From Massilia aurea (GTDB lineage Bacteria > Pseudomonadota > Gammaproteobacteria > Burkholderiales > Burkholderiaceae_D): 64,000 nt of DNA. The stretch's first letter is position 1, and the number at the start of each line of letters is the position of its first letter. The notes below the pieces were generated by a model. That model saw nothing but the letters and a program-made list of their open reading frames with translations. It made no database searches and was not told the DNA's origin. Position numbers and translations under genes: made by a program. The stretch lies in assembly GCF_014200505.1 (NCBI RefSeq), contig NZ_JACHBX010000001.1:124001-188000 (forward strand). The letters run 5' to 3'. Positions 53,320-62,798 of the stretch are shown one piece after another.

Positions 53320-55320
53320 ATGTCCGAGAACGAGACGACGCAAGAGCAATCCCAGGGCCTGCAAGAACACCGCGTATTCCAGCCGCCGCACGACTTTGCC
53401 GCCAACGCCACCGTCAGCGGGATGGCCGCCTACGACAAGCTGTGCGCTGAAGCCGCCAGCGACTACGAAGGTTTCTGGGCCCGCCTGGCGCGCGAGAACC
53501 TCGACTGGCACAAGCCATTTACCAGCACCCTCGACGAGTCTGACGCGCCATTCTACAAATGGTTCGGCGACGGTCAGCTCAATGCGTCGTACAACTGCCT
53601 TGACCGCAATCTTGAAAACGGCAACGCCGACAAGACCGCGATCATCTTCGAAGCCGACGACGGCGCCGTCAACCGCGTGACCTACCGCGAGCTGCATGAG
53701 CGTGTCTGCAAGTTCGCCAACGCGCTCAAGTCGCGCGGCATCAAGAAGGGCGACCGCGTCATCATCTATATGTCGATGTCGGTCGAAGGCATCAGCGCGA
53801 TGCAGGCCTGCGCCCGTATCGGCGCGACCCACTCGGTGGTGTTCGGCGGCTTCTCCGCCAAGTCGCTGCAGGAGCGCATCATCGACGCCGGCGCAGTTGC
53901 GGTCATCACGGCCGACGAGCAGCAGCGCGGCGGCAAGTCGCTGCCACTGAAAGCCATCGTCGACGAAGCCCTGGGCATGGGCGGCTGCGACACCGTCAAG
54001 GACGTCATCGTCTACCGCCGCACGGGCGGCGACGTCGCTTTCAAGGAAGGCCGCGACCTGTGGCTGCACGAGCTGGTCGAAGGCCAGTCGGCCGACTGCG
54101 AGCCGGAATGGGTCGACGCCGAGCACCCGCTGTTCATCCTCTACACGTCCGGCTCGACCGGCACCCCGAAAGGTGTGCAGCACTCGACCGGCGGCTACCT
54201 GCTGTGGGCCGCGCTGACCATGAAGTGGACGTTCGACCTGAAGCCCGACGACGTCTTCTGGTGCACCGCCGACATCGGCTGGATCACCGGCCACACCTAC
54301 ATCGCCTATGGCCCGCTGTCCGTCGGCGGCACACAGGTCGTGTTCGAGGGCGTGCCCACCTTCCCGAACGCCAGCCGCTTCTGGAAGACGATCGAAAAGC
54401 ACAAGGTCAGCATCTTCTACACGGCGCCAACGGCGATCCGCTCGCTGATCAAGGCGTCGGACGTGGACGAAAAGGTCCATCCGAAGAATTCGGACCTGTC
54501 GAGCCTGCGCCTCTTGGGTTCGGTCGGCGAGCCGATCAATCCGGAAGCCTGGATGTGGTACTACAAGAACGTCGGCGGCGAACGCTGCCCGATCGTCGAC
54601 ACCTTCTGGCAGACCGAAACGGGTGGCCACATGATCACGCCGCTGCCGGGCGCGACGCCGATGGTGCCGGGTTCGTGCACGCTGCCGCTGCCGGGCATCA
54701 TGGCCGCGATTGTCGATGAAGCCGGCGCCGACGTGCCGAACGGGCAGGGCGGCATTCTGGTCGTCAAGCGCCCATGGCCGTCGATGATCCGCACCATCTG
54801 GAATAACCCGGACCGATTCCGCACCAGTTACTTCCCGGACGAGCTGGGCGGCAAATACTATCTGGCGGGCGACGGCGCGATCCGCAACAAGGACACGGGT
54901 AACTTCACGATCACGGGCCGCATCGACGATGTGCTGAACGTGTCGGGGCACCGCATGGGCACGATGGAAATCGAATCGGCGCTGGTGGCCAATTCGCTGG
55001 TGGCCGAAGCGGCGGTGGTCGGGCGGCCGGACGACACGACGGGCGAATCGATCTGCGCCTTCGTCGTGCTCAAGGGCGCGCGACCAACCGGCGAGGAAGC
55101 AAAGAAAATCGCCAATGAACTGCGTGCGTGGGTGGGCAAGGAGATCGGCCCGATCGCCAAGCCGAAGGAAATCCGCTTCGGTGACAACCTGCCGAAAACC
55201 CGTTCGGGCAAGATCATGCGCCGCCTGCTGCGCGTGCTGGCCAAGGGCGAGAACATCACGCAGGATGTGTCCACGCTCGAAAATCCAGCAATCCTTGAGC
55301 AGCTAAAAGAATCGGCATAA
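53320..55320 (+). CDS. acs: Acetyl-CoA synthetase
   Basis: AMP-forming acetate-CoA ligase. The 666-residue product shows '[37 protein letters not shown]' (P-loop), '[21 protein letters not shown]', '[43 protein letters not shown]' and the acetylation-site motif '[14 protein letters not shown]'. Start chosen at 53320 (MSENETT), with GGAG 6 nt upstream; ATG at 53308 is an alternative. Divergent from the YqhA gene. Confidence 0.97.
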   Translation: MSENETTQEQSQGLQEHRVFQPPHDFAANATVSGMAAYDKLCAEAASDYEGFWARLARENLDWHKPFTSTLDESDAPFYKWFGDGQLNASYNCLDRNLENGNADKTAIIFEADDGAVNRVTYRELHERVCKFANALKSRGIKKGDRVIIYMSMSVEGISAMQACARIGATHSVVFGGFSAKSLQERIIDAGAVAVITADEQQRGGKSLPLKAIVDEALGMGGCDTVKDVIVYRRTGGDVAFKEGRDLWLHELVEGQSADCEPEWVDAEHPLFILYTSGSTGTPKGVQHSTGGYLLWAALTMKWTFDLKPDDVFWCTADIGWITGHTYIAYGPLSVGGTQVVFEGVPTFPNASRFWKTIEKHKVSIFYTAPTAIRSLIKASDVDEKVHPKNSDLSSLRLLGSVGEPINPEAWMWYYKNVGGERCPIVDTFWQTETGGHMITPLPGATPMVPGSCTLPLPGIMAAIVDEAGADVPNGQGGILVVKRPWPSMIRTIWNNPDRFRTSYFPDELGGKYYLAGDGAIRNKDTGNFTITGRIDDVLNVSGHRMGTMEIESALVANSLVAEAAVVGRPDDTTGESICAFVVLKGARPTGEEAKKIANELRAWVGKEIGPIAKPKEIRFGDNLPKTRSGKIMRRLLRVLAKGENITQDVSTLENPAILEQLKESA

Positions 55321-55329
55321 ACCGCACCC

Positions 55330-55443
55330 CGTCGTTCCCGCGAAGGCGGGAACCCAAGTTTCTCTGCGCAGCTACATCAGCAAAATCAGGTGGCCACGCA
55401 AGCATGCTTGGATTCCCGCCTCCGCGGGAATGACGTTTTTTTT
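55330..55443 (+). repeat. Inverted pair of REP-like palindromes with T tract
   Basis: Two REP-like units of ~30 bp, GTTCCCGCGAAGGCGGGAAC (55334-55353) and ATTCCCGCCTCCGCGGGAAT (55412-55431), in inverted orientation with four mismatches over 29 bases. The second has a 7-bp stem and is followed by eight T residues (55436-55443), so it can also serve as the acs terminator. They match the class of REP units common between beta-proteobacterial genes. Confidence 0.75.
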
Positions 55444-55472
55444 AGGGCGCGGGCCACTGGTCCGCCGCCCCA

Positions 55473-58190
55473 TCACAACTTCTGCAACTGCTCCTTCGCA
55501 TACGCCGCACCCGCACCGGTCGGCGCCAATTCGAGATACGTGGTGAACGCCGCCCTGGCTTTCTGCGGCTGCTTCGACCTCACGTACGCATCGCCCAGAT
55601 TGCGATACGCGATCGCCCGCGACGGATCGATCTTGACGGTGTTTTCAAACCAGCGCGCCGCCTCGACAAAACGATCCTGCTTGTAAAACACGAAGCCCAG
55701 GTTATTGGCCGCCAGCGCAAAGTCAGGCCGCAGCTTGAGCGCTTCGGTAAACTGCGCCTCGGCCTGCGCATACTGCTTCTCTTTATACAGCTGCAAACCC
55801 AAGTCGTTGGCCCGCTGCGCCTGCTGCCGGCTTGACACCGGCACCGCCGCCGGCGCCTTGAGCCGCGTCTCGCCACCCTGCAGATCCTTGACCACGACGG
55901 TGCCTGTTGCCTTCGATGCCTGCGCATCGAGCCGCGTATTGAGCGCAATCGCATCGTTTGACAACTGCACCGTACCGGCCGTGAGGAACTCCGTTTCTTC
56001 CGGCAGCTCGAACACGAAGTCGCCGCCTTCCGAGCCCGGCAAGCTGCCGAAGGCCGGCGTCTGCTGCGACACGCTCGACACGGCCGGGGCCACATACGCC
56101 GCCAGCTCGGTGGCGGTGATGAGGCCATCGCCATTCAGGTCGCCCTTGCCGCCCAGGCCCTGCATCAGCGTCCAGGTAAAGACCGAGTGGCCATTCGGCC
56201 CGCCATCGGCCACGAGCTGGTCGGTGCCGCCGGCCGTGAGCATCTGCCGGCCCATGCGGCGCGCGTTGTCGCGCAAGAACGACGCGTTGGCCGCGCCGCG
56301 TGTCAGGCCAAGGCCGCTGTAGCAGGCGTCCATCACGAACAGCGCGTGCTTGGCCGGCAGGCTCTCGGCGATGTTCTGGATTTCGGTCATCGGAATCGCA
56401 TCGGTGGCCAGGTTGTTCGGGTCGGCGTCAAACGGCACGATGTAGCCGAGGTCGCGCCCCGAACTGAGTTTGCGCGTGGCGCCGTGCCCGGCAAAGAACA
56501 CGAACACGCGATCGTTCGGCTGCAAGCCGCCGTGCGCCAGACGATCGTGGAACGCAGCCAGGATGCCTTGGCGCGTGGCCTGTTCATTCTTTAGCGTGAT
56601 CACGCGCTCCTGCGCGAACCCGAATTTTTGCACCAGCAGCCGCTCGACGCCCTCGGCATCGCGCACCGCATATTCCAGGCGCGGCCACTTCGGATAATTG
56701 TCGATGCCCACCAGGATTGCCCACGAATTGGCGTAGCCAGTGGCCGCCGCGCGCGGTGCCGGCGCCGGCGCTGCCTTGTTGTCGGCCTTTAGCGTCGCGC
56801 CATCCCAGCCGGCAAATTGATACCCCTCGGCTGCCAGGCGTTCGAGAATCATCGGCAGCGCCTTGACGGTGCGCTCGTGGATATCGTGGAACAGGATGAT
56901 GCCGCGGCCTTCCTTCTCGACGCTGCGCAGCACGCGGTCGGCGATCGACGACGGCACCGGATCGGCCCAGTCGAGCGAATCGATATTCCACATCATCGAC
57001 GTGAGCTGCGCATCGGCCAGCAATTGCATGCCTTCGCGATTGCGCGCGCCATACGGAAAGCGAAACAGCGACGAGCGCTGCGGATCGACCGCCTTGAGCA
57101 ACGTGTCGGTATCGAGGATTTCGGACTTGAGCTTCGCGCCCGTCTGCTTGGACAGCTGCGCATGCGTGAGGCTGTGATTGGCCAGCACGTAACCGGCGTC
57201 CTTGAGCTTGCGGCTCACCTGGGCATTGGCACTCAGTTTGGCGGCACCCTGCGCATCGAGCGCGCCCAGGTTGCGCCCGACGTTGAAGAAGATCGCCGGC
57301 GCGTTGTACTGCTTGAGGATCGCGGCGATTTCTTCGCTGTAGCGGCGGTGCGGACCGTCGTCGAAGGTCAGCAGTACGGTCTTTTTAGGAAGTGACTTGC
57401 CGAAGATTTCTGCGCCTTCGCGCCCGGCCTGCGCTGGGGCGCCCGGCTCAGGAGCAGCCGGTTCCGGTTCGGGCGCGGCGGGGTAGGGGAGCACGACGCC
57501 GTATTCCTTCAGGATGCGTTCGCGCGTGTAGAGTTTTTTCAGGTAGGCGATGTAGCTGTCCCACTTCTCGCGCTTCAGCTCGATCGCGCGGGTGTCGTAG
57601 CGCCCGAAGATCGCGCGGATCTCCTTCTCGTAGTTGCGCTCGATCTCGGCCAGCGCGTCGAGGTCTTCCGAAATCCGCTTGTGCAGCTTGATCGCCGCGA
57701 GCGACGAATCGCTGGCGATCTGCGCCTGCAGGCTGCGCAGGGTTTCGCGAAACGCCAGGCGGTCGGCGTCGTACAGGCCATCGCCCGACTCGATATAGTC
57801 GAGCAGGGAGCTGATGGCATCGAAGCGGCGTGGGTTGTTCGACGCGATCAGCGTGGCCAACGCCGTCTCGACGCGGCCGATGCGTTCCTGGTTTTCGTGG
57901 AACAGCTGCTGGCCGATGCGGTTTGCCTGGGCGCGCTCAGCGGCTGGCAGCGTAGCCTCGTCGTGGGTCAGCACGATGATCTTGCGGTAGGCGTCGAGCA
58001 TGGCGCGCAGCTCGGTTGCGATGGCGCTGGCGTCCTGGGTGCTGGTGGCGGTTGCGGTTGCGGTTGCGGTTGCGGGGGCAGGCTTTGTCTCCGGCGCCCC
58101 GGTCGGGGTGCGGTTTACGAGCCAGGAGCCGGCGCCGGCGCCAGCGGCGGCCACGGCGAAGATGATGAGATAAAGTGATGTGCGTTTCAC
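55473..58190 (-). CDS. Membrane-anchored NodB polysaccharide deacetylase-caspase-TPR fusion
   Basis: Length 905 residues from a GTG start (the ATG at 58247 is less likely; no ribosome site). After an N-terminal TM and an Ala/Thr repeat, a helical region (~55-225) leads to a NodB deacetylase with TFDDGPH (275-281), HSLTH (339-343), RFPYG (377-381), DSLDW (404-408) and LFHDIH (433-438). A caspase-like (C14) domain follows with His569 (FAGHGA) and Cys623 (DACYSG), an EF-hand-like loop DLNGDGLITATE (684-695), and TPR repeats (~795-885). All catalytic residues of both enzymes are kept. Periplasmic location is likely; substrate unknown. Confidence 0.9.
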   Translation of the reverse strand: MKRTSLYLIIFAVAAAGAGAGSWLVNRTPTGAPETKPAPATATATATATSTQDASAIATELRAMLDAYRKIIVLTHDEATLPAAERAQANRIGQQLFHENQERIGRVETALATLIASNNPRRFDAISSLLDYIESGDGLYDADRLAFRETLRSLQAQIASDSSLAAIKLHKRISEDLDALAEIERNYEKEIRAIFGRYDTRAIELKREKWDSYIAYLKKLYTRERILKEYGVVLPYPAAPEPEPAAPEPGAPAQAGREGAEIFGKSLPKKTVLLTFDDGPHRRYSEEIAAILKQYNAPAIFFNVGRNLGALDAQGAAKLSANAQVSRKLKDAGYVLANHSLTHAQLSKQTGAKLKSEILDTDTLLKAVDPQRSSLFRFPYGARNREGMQLLADAQLTSMMWNIDSLDWADPVPSSIADRVLRSVEKEGRGIILFHDIHERTVKALPMILERLAAEGYQFAGWDGATLKADNKAAPAPAPRAAATGYANSWAILVGIDNYPKWPRLEYAVRDAEGVERLLVQKFGFAQERVITLKNEQATRQGILAAFHDRLAHGGLQPNDRVFVFFAGHGATRKLSSGRDLGYIVPFDADPNNLATDAIPMTEIQNIAESLPAKHALFVMDACYSGLGLTRGAANASFLRDNARRMGRQMLTAGGTDQLVADGGPNGHSVFTWTLMQGLGGKGDLNGDGLITATELAAYVAPAVSSVSQQTPAFGSLPGSEGGDFVFELPEETEFLTAGTVQLSNDAIALNTRLDAQASKATGTVVVKDLQGGETRLKAPAAVPVSSRQQAQRANDLGLQLYKEKQYAQAEAQFTEALKLRPDFALAANNLGFVFYKQDRFVEAARWFENTVKIDPSRAIAYRNLGDAYVRSKQPQKARAAFTTYLELAPTGAGAAYAKEQLQKL
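58046..58077 (-). repeat. In-frame hexanucleotide tandem repeat in the caspase-fusion gene
   Basis: About five copies of the 6-mer GCAACC (minus strand) encode the Ala-Thr run after the TM. Repeat-number change would alter the linker without frameshifting. Confidence 0.85.
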
Positions 58191-58359
58191 GACGTATCCG
58201 TTGCGGGTAGCGTGCCGGATGGGCAGGCCAGCCGGGAACGATACCATTCGCGGGTGGTTGGGGGGAAGGGGCTTGCCCGACCGTTGTCAGGTCGGTCTTG
58301 TACTACCAGGAATTGTTGTTATAATGAGCGGCTTCGTGGAATGCACACGTCGATCATCA

Positions 58360-58450
58360 GGAGAGATGGATGAGTGGTTTAAGTCGCACGCCTGGAAAGC
58401 GTGTGTAGGTTCATAGCCTACCGGGGGTTCGAATCCCCCTCTCTCCGCCA
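58360..58450 (+). tRNA. tRNA-Ser (anticodon GGA)
   Basis: Starts GGAGAGATGGATGAGTGG, anticodon loop CTGGAAAGC giving GGA, long variable arm TAGGTTCATAGCCTA, T-arm GGGGGTTCGAATCCCCC, acceptor CTCTCCG and encoded CCA. The long variable arm is the type II serine form. Confidence 0.96.
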
Positions 58451-58458
58451 AAAATACT

Positions 58459-58485
58459 GAAAAGCCCCTGTGAAGGGGCTTTTTC
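58459..58485 (+). terminator. Terminator after tRNA-Ser
   Basis: AAAGCCCC-TGTGAA-GGGGCTTTTT, 9 bp beyond the CCA end. Confidence 0.88.
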
Positions 58486-58688
58486 AATTCTGCCTACCCA
58501 CATCTTTACCCCCATACCTCACTGAGCCGATCATGGACCCCGGCGACACATCTCCGGCTTTTTCTACACCGCGTCCCTCGACGGCGGTTACTCGAATGCT
58601 TCAGATGAGCCTACCTGTCATGTCGCAACAAACAGGTGACGTGTCCGGTCTAAATTGACAGCCTTTACCCACTGACCAAGGCAAGCCA

Positions 58689-59228
58689 ATGACCAAACTT
58701 GCACAGGTAGCCGCCACGCCCTCTGTCAATGCCGGGATGAAGATGAGCCCTGAAGTGCGGGTCCGAATGCGTCGGTTGGAGCGGGATGTATTCAAATACT
58801 ACGACGATATGGGCACTGGAAAGGGAAACTGCACATGGGGTCCCGACATCCTTGCCCACAGAGGTCCTTGTAGCAAAGAGGAACTGGCGAGGCCGGTCAG
58901 CGCAGCTGCCGTCGAGGCTGAGTTCGCCCGCCGGGTCGTGGGAGCGGAAGGCGGCGTTATACGCATGGTCCGCGTGCAGAAGCTACCGCAAGACCAGTTC
59001 GATGCGCTGGTCAGTCTGACCTATAACGCGGGTGTCCACGGGTCACGCAACGTGTACACACTGGTAGACACTGGCCGTTTAGCTGAAGCCGCCCGTCAAA
59101 TTCGCACGATGACATCAGCACGGGTCAACGGTAGAAGTGTGGTGGCGCGAGGCCTGATTGCGCGTCGAGCAGAAGAGAGTGCGCCGTTTGACGCAGCTGC
59201 CAAATCCGCCGCGATCGCAAAACAATAA
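58689..59228 (+). CDS. GH24 lysozyme-like protein (phage-type/T6SS-effector-like muramidase)
   Basis: The 179-residue product has the T4-lysozyme/GH24 plan: catalytic Glu region 'RRLERDVFKYYDDMGTGKGNCTWG' (E-x8-D pattern with the following Thr), 'LPQDQFDALVSLTYNAGVHG' and 'VNGRSVVARGLIARRAEESAPF'. No signal peptide. It starts 15 bp before a gene with a signal peptide, an effector-immunity-like layout. It could instead be a prophage endolysin remnant, but no phage genes are near. Confidence 0.8.
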   Translation: MTKLAQVAATPSVNAGMKMSPEVRVRMRRLERDVFKYYDDMGTGKGNCTWGPDILAHRGPCSKEELARPVSAAAVEAEFARRVVGAEGGVIRMVRVQKLPQDQFDALVSLTYNAGVHGSRNVYTLVDTGRLAEAARQIRTMTSARVNGRSVVARGLIARRAEESAPFDAAAKSAAIAKQ

Positions 59229-59243
59229 ACCAAGGAGCCGAAT

Positions 59244-59696
59244 ATGTCGCTTTTCCCCATCGTTGGAAGATTGGTCGCCATGACTACCCTGTTGGCATTG
59301 GTCGCCCATACAGGGCATGCCAAGAAGCCAGAAAAGGACGCCGACATTCTTGGGACATGGACGCTGACTAAAGTCCTGGATTCGGCTGACATCGCCTCGC
59401 TGACTGATCAGCAAGCTGCGGCACTGGTCGGCAAGGTCCTGGTTGTCCGGCGTGACGGCGTCACGATCAATGGAGAACCCTGCCGGGCACCAGAATTGAC
59501 GCGTCGCCGCCATGACGCAGCCAAATACGTCCGTGAAGGCTATCACGCTCGAGTCGGCGGTCTCGGTTTGCCAGACATCGTCACGGTAGTAGACCTGGAC
59601 TGTACTGAAGCGTTTTTAAAAGAGAGAGAAAAGATCGTCGTGTTTTGGCAAGGTTACTTCTATGACGCAGTGAGGCAACCGCAGGCAAAGCGCTGA
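59244..59696 (+). CDS. Putative periplasmic immunity protein paired with the GH24 lysozyme
   Basis: The 150-residue product has a signal peptide (LVAMTTLLALVAHTGHA) and a small lipocalin-like beta domain ('ILGTWTLTKVLDSADI', 'VRRDGVTINGEPCRAPEL', 'IVTVVDLDCTEAFLKEREKIVVFWQGYFYDAVR') with two Cys. Not matched to a named family. The tight spacing downstream of the muramidase and the secretion signal argue for an inhibitor/immunity role. That role is inference. Confidence 0.55.
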   Translation: MSLFPIVGRLVAMTTLLALVAHTGHAKKPEKDADILGTWTLTKVLDSADIASLTDQQAAALVGKVLVVRRDGVTINGEPCRAPELTRRRHDAAKYVREGYHARVGGLGLPDIVTVVDLDCTEAFLKEREKIVVFWQGYFYDAVRQPQAKR

Positions 59697-59911
59697 CGTT
59701 CACGGCCTGCATAAGCTTCAAGGGCTCCCATATGCTGACTTGACTCAGCGTGGCGCACAACGCGTCCGCGTTTTCCGGCATACCTTCGCGCGATACTGTG
59801 CCGAGACGGTGTTCTCCCCGCAAAGAGTGATCAACTGAAGGTCAGCGCAGGCTCGAGGTTCGCGCAAGATGGGGTGTAGGTCGAGGCGGGCGATCGCATC
59901 ACGCCACCATA

Positions 59912-59945
59912 TATAATTGCAAAGTAGCCAACTTTGCCAATTATA
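59912..59945 (+). promoter_or_regulatory. Imperfect hairpin overlapping the acyltransferase start region
   Basis: TATAATTGCAAAGT - AGCCA - ACTTTG C CAATTATA, a 14-bp stem with one bulge that ends at the start ATG. The same DNA also holds a TATAAT box. It may control start-codon access or be a terminator-like/IR regulator site. Confidence 0.4.
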
Positions 59946-61093
59946 TGAATATTTCTAATCCTGTCTTCGCTGTAGCTTTAACGCTGTTGGCATTCTTGGC
60001 GATAAAAGGTACGTTTCTATTCGAAAACAAGAGTCCTCCGCCGATGCGGTTTGCCACGATCAATGGTTTGCGTGGCTATCTCGCACTCTTCGTGATGTTG
60101 CACCATGCGTGCATGTGGTTCGTCTTGGTTCAGACAGGAAAATGGGATGTGCCTCGGCCAAATTTATACGGACCTCTCGGCCAGGCCAGCGTTCTCATGT
60201 TTTTCATGATTACGAGTTTTTTATTCTATGACAAACTACTGAATGCGCGAGGGCGCAGGTTTGACTGGAAAGCATTTTTCATCGGTCGTTTCTTCCGCAT
60301 CGCACCGCTTTATTATGTGGTCCTGGTATTTGTTTTTCTAACCGTTGCCTACCTATCAGACTGGCGCATCGTCGACAGCCTGCAGGCGATTTTCGTCGCC
60401 GTCGGGAAATGGTTGCTGTTCACGATTCCCAATGCTGCACCGCTCAACGGCCAAACCGATGCCTGGATCATCATGGCTGGCGTGACGTGGTCACTCCGCT
60501 ACGAGTGGTGTTTCTATCTGGCGCTGCCGTTGATTTCGCTGGCCGTGGGGCAACGTCCGGGTTGGCTCTTGCTGCTGGTCTCGGTCGCAGTGCTGATCAT
60601 CGGTTGGCGGATCGGATTGAACAGTCGATTTGCAGCCGTATTTGCAGGTGGCATCCTGACCGCGTATCTGGTGCGTGATCCGAGATTCACCCGATTCTGT
60701 GAAAAAAAGATCGCATCGGTATTGGTGCTGCTTTGTTTTGCTGCAGCGCTTCAATTCGACAATCTTCTGCAGATTGCGCCGTGCATCGCGCTGATCGCTG
60801 CCTTTTGCGTGATTGCCGGCGGTGCCGATATGTTTGGCCTGTTCTCGTTGCCGACGTCTCACAGGCTCGGCGAACTCGCTTACGGCATCTATTTAATCCA
60901 CGGCATCGTGCTGTTTGTGGCGATCAATTTCGTTGTCGGCAAAGATGTGGCGGCTGATATGTCGGTGTCGATCTACTGGATGTTCATTGCGATACTGGCG
61001 CTGGTTACTCTCGCGCTGTCTGGCATGGCGTACCACTACATCGAGAAGCCAGGAATCGCTCTGGGCAAGCGGCTTGGCAAGCGAAGCACATGA
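59945..61093 (+). CDS. Acyltransferase 3 family membrane protein (OafA-like)
   Basis: The 382-residue product has about ten TM segments and the family motif 'INGLRGYLALFVMLHHACMWF' with the conserved Arg-x10-His and paired His, then 'SFLFYDKLLNARGRRFDWKAFFIGRFFRIAPLYYVVL'. Such proteins O-acylate surface sugars. A short leader TM precedes the catalytic region. The ATG at 59945 lacks a ribosome site; ATG at 60044 (MRFATINGLRG) is an alternative. Confidence 0.9.
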   Translation: MNISNPVFAVALTLLAFLAIKGTFLFENKSPPPMRFATINGLRGYLALFVMLHHACMWFVLVQTGKWDVPRPNLYGPLGQASVLMFFMITSFLFYDKLLNARGRRFDWKAFFIGRFFRIAPLYYVVLVFVFLTVAYLSDWRIVDSLQAIFVAVGKWLLFTIPNAAPLNGQTDAWIIMAGVTWSLRYEWCFYLALPLISLAVGQRPGWLLLLVSVAVLIIGWRIGLNSRFAAVFAGGILTAYLVRDPRFTRFCEKKIASVLVLLCFAAALQFDNLLQIAPCIALIAAFCVIAGGADMFGLFSLPTSHRLGELAYGIYLIHGIVLFVAINFVVGKDVAADMSVSIYWMFIAILALVTLALSGMAYHYIEKPGIALGKRLGKRST

Positions 61094-61195
61094 TCCCTGG
61101 ATGGCCCTAATGGTCTCGGGCCTTCGATTCATTCAAACAGACTGTGGATAGAACGGTGGCGCGCGTGAATCAATGATCGGCGCGCGCCAAAAACG

Positions 61196-61882
61196 TTATG
61201 ACCGCTTGTAACGCAGCCACACGCCGCCGCCGTCCTGAACCTCGGCCGATTCGAGTTTCAGATAACTCGGCTGCTTCCAGGAATCTTCGGCAATTTCAAA
61301 CGACGCAGGATGATGGCCACGCCCATCGACCAGCGGCAATATCAGCACGCTGACTTCATCGACCAGGCCGGCGTTGACGAAGGAGCCGCTGACGTGCGGG
61401 CCGCCTTCCACGATCAGTCGCTTCGTGCCCAGCTCATCGGCCAGGGTCTGCACGACCTGCGCCAGATCGATATCGGTTTTGCCTGCAAAAAAATACGACA
61501 CTTCGATTGACTGCAGATAGGCCAGATAGTCGTCCGACACGGCTTCCGTCAGAACCGCGACGACGTGGGAGCCGAGTGCCTCATTGCTCTTCCACGCAAC
61601 CTTGCCGTGACCATCGATGGCAATGGCGTAGGTCTTCGCATCACGCTTGGCGAAATAGGGTGTGCGCGGGATCGGCTCCTTCGCCAACCCTTTCGGATAC
61701 CCTTCGCCATGCGCGATTTCTTCCATGGTCGTGCGGCCGCAAATCCAGCCATCGAAGTCAAACTTTGCGGCGAGCTTTTCATACAGCTCGCCCGCAGCGT
61801 TCTTGAAGGGCCGATCCCAGCCATCGGTCAGCGCGTGGCCGTCGATGGATGACATCATGTGGCAGATAACATAGGGTTTCAT
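61196..61882 (-). CDS. Dihydrofolate reductase-like (RibD C-terminal) family oxidoreductase
   Basis: The 228-residue product has 'YVICHMMSSIDGHAL', 'DGWICGRTTMEEI' and 'TKRLIVEGGPHVSGSFVNAGLVDEVSVLILPLVDGRGHHPASF', the RibD_C/DHFR-like NADPH-dependent fold. Substrate unknown. Start ATG at 61882 has GGAG 6 nt upstream. Confidence 0.92.
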   Translation of the reverse strand: MKPYVICHMMSSIDGHALTDGWDRPFKNAAGELYEKLAAKFDFDGWICGRTTMEEIAHGEGYPKGLAKEPIPRTPYFAKRDAKTYAIAIDGHGKVAWKSNEALGSHVVAVLTEAVSDDYLAYLQSIEVSYFFAGKTDIDLAQVVQTLADELGTKRLIVEGGPHVSGSFVNAGLVDEVSVLILPLVDGRGHHPASFEIAEDSWKQPSYLKLESAEVQDGGGVWLRYKRS

Positions 61883-61931
61883 CAAATTCTCCAGAACGAG
61901 ACATCAGCAAATTGCTCGTCAATTAAAAGGG

Positions 61932-62798
61932 TCATGCCTCGGCATCAAAGTCGGCAGACAAGCTCAGATCCCGTTGCATCGAAATGTCGCGAACACGTTC
62001 CTCCAGTCGCTCAACAACCGCGTTGAAGCCCCAGGCGCCGAGCACGAGATGCCGTGGTGCGTCGGCGCCATTCGCAATCGTGACCATGGCCTGCGCGGCC
62101 TCGACCGGGTCACCGGCCTGCGCGCCGCTGGTTTCTTTGGTGACGGCCAGGCGCTTTGCGGCCGTATCGGCGTAATCGGCAATCCCGCTCGTTGTCTGAC
62201 GCAAGGAGCGGCCCGCCCAATCCGTGCGAAACGGGCCAGGCTCGACGCAGGTGACGCCAATCCCCAGCGGTAGCACTTCGGCGCGCAGCGCGTCCGACCA
62301 GCCCTCGACCGCATGCTTGGATGCGGCGTAATAGCCGGACCCCGGATAACCGATCAGGCCAGCGACTGAGGTGATATTGATGATGTTGCCCTTGCGCTGT
62401 TCGCGCATCAGCGGAAGGACCGCCCGCGTCATGGCAAACAGGCCGAAGACGTTCGTGTCGAACTGCGCACGAATTTCATCTTCTTCACCTTCTTCGACGG
62501 TGCTCTGGTAGCCATAGCCGGCGTTGTTGACCAGGGCATCGATGCGTCGGAAGCGTTCGCGCGTCGCGGCAATGGCTGCATCGATGTCTGCAGGGCGCGT
62601 CACATCGAGAGACAGCGCGAGTACGCGCCCCGGTGCGCTGCGTTCGATGTCTGCGATGGCGTGCTTGTCGCGCGCGGTGACGACCACGCGCCAACCGCGC
62701 TGAACGATCAGTTCAGCCAGAGCCCGACCCAAGCCGGTTGAACAGCCGGTGATGAACCAGACCGGCGTGTTGTCGTGCTCCGGAAAGCCCGGCATCAC
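61932..62798 (-). CDS. Short-chain dehydrogenase/reductase
   Basis: Classical SDR, 288 residues: cofactor motif 'FITGCSTGLGRALAEL', 'NNAGYGYQSTVEE', catalytic 'INITSVAGLIGYPGSGYYAASKHAVEGWSDAL' (Ser, Tyr, Lys), 'GVTCVEPGPFRTDW'. It overlaps the upstream DUF3606 gene by ATGA, so the two form one unit. Confidence 0.95.
   Translation of the reverse strand: MMPGFPEHDNTPVWFITGCSTGLGRALAELIVQRGWRVVVTARDKHAIADIERSAPGRVLALSLDVTRPADIDAAIAATRERFRRIDALVNNAGYGYQSTVEEGEEDEIRAQFDTNVFGLFAMTRAVLPLMREQRKGNIINITSVAGLIGYPGSGYYAASKHAVEGWSDALRAEVLPLGIGVTCVEPGPFRTDWAGRSLRQTTSGIADYADTAAKRLAVTKETSGAQAGDPVEAAQAMVTIANGADAPRHLVLGAWGFNAVVERLEERVRDISMQRDLSLSADFDAEA

Noticed and set aside
58046-58077. CRISPR-like tandem repeat
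   Set aside because: Six-base units inside a coding frame, no spacers and no cas genes anywhere in the window.
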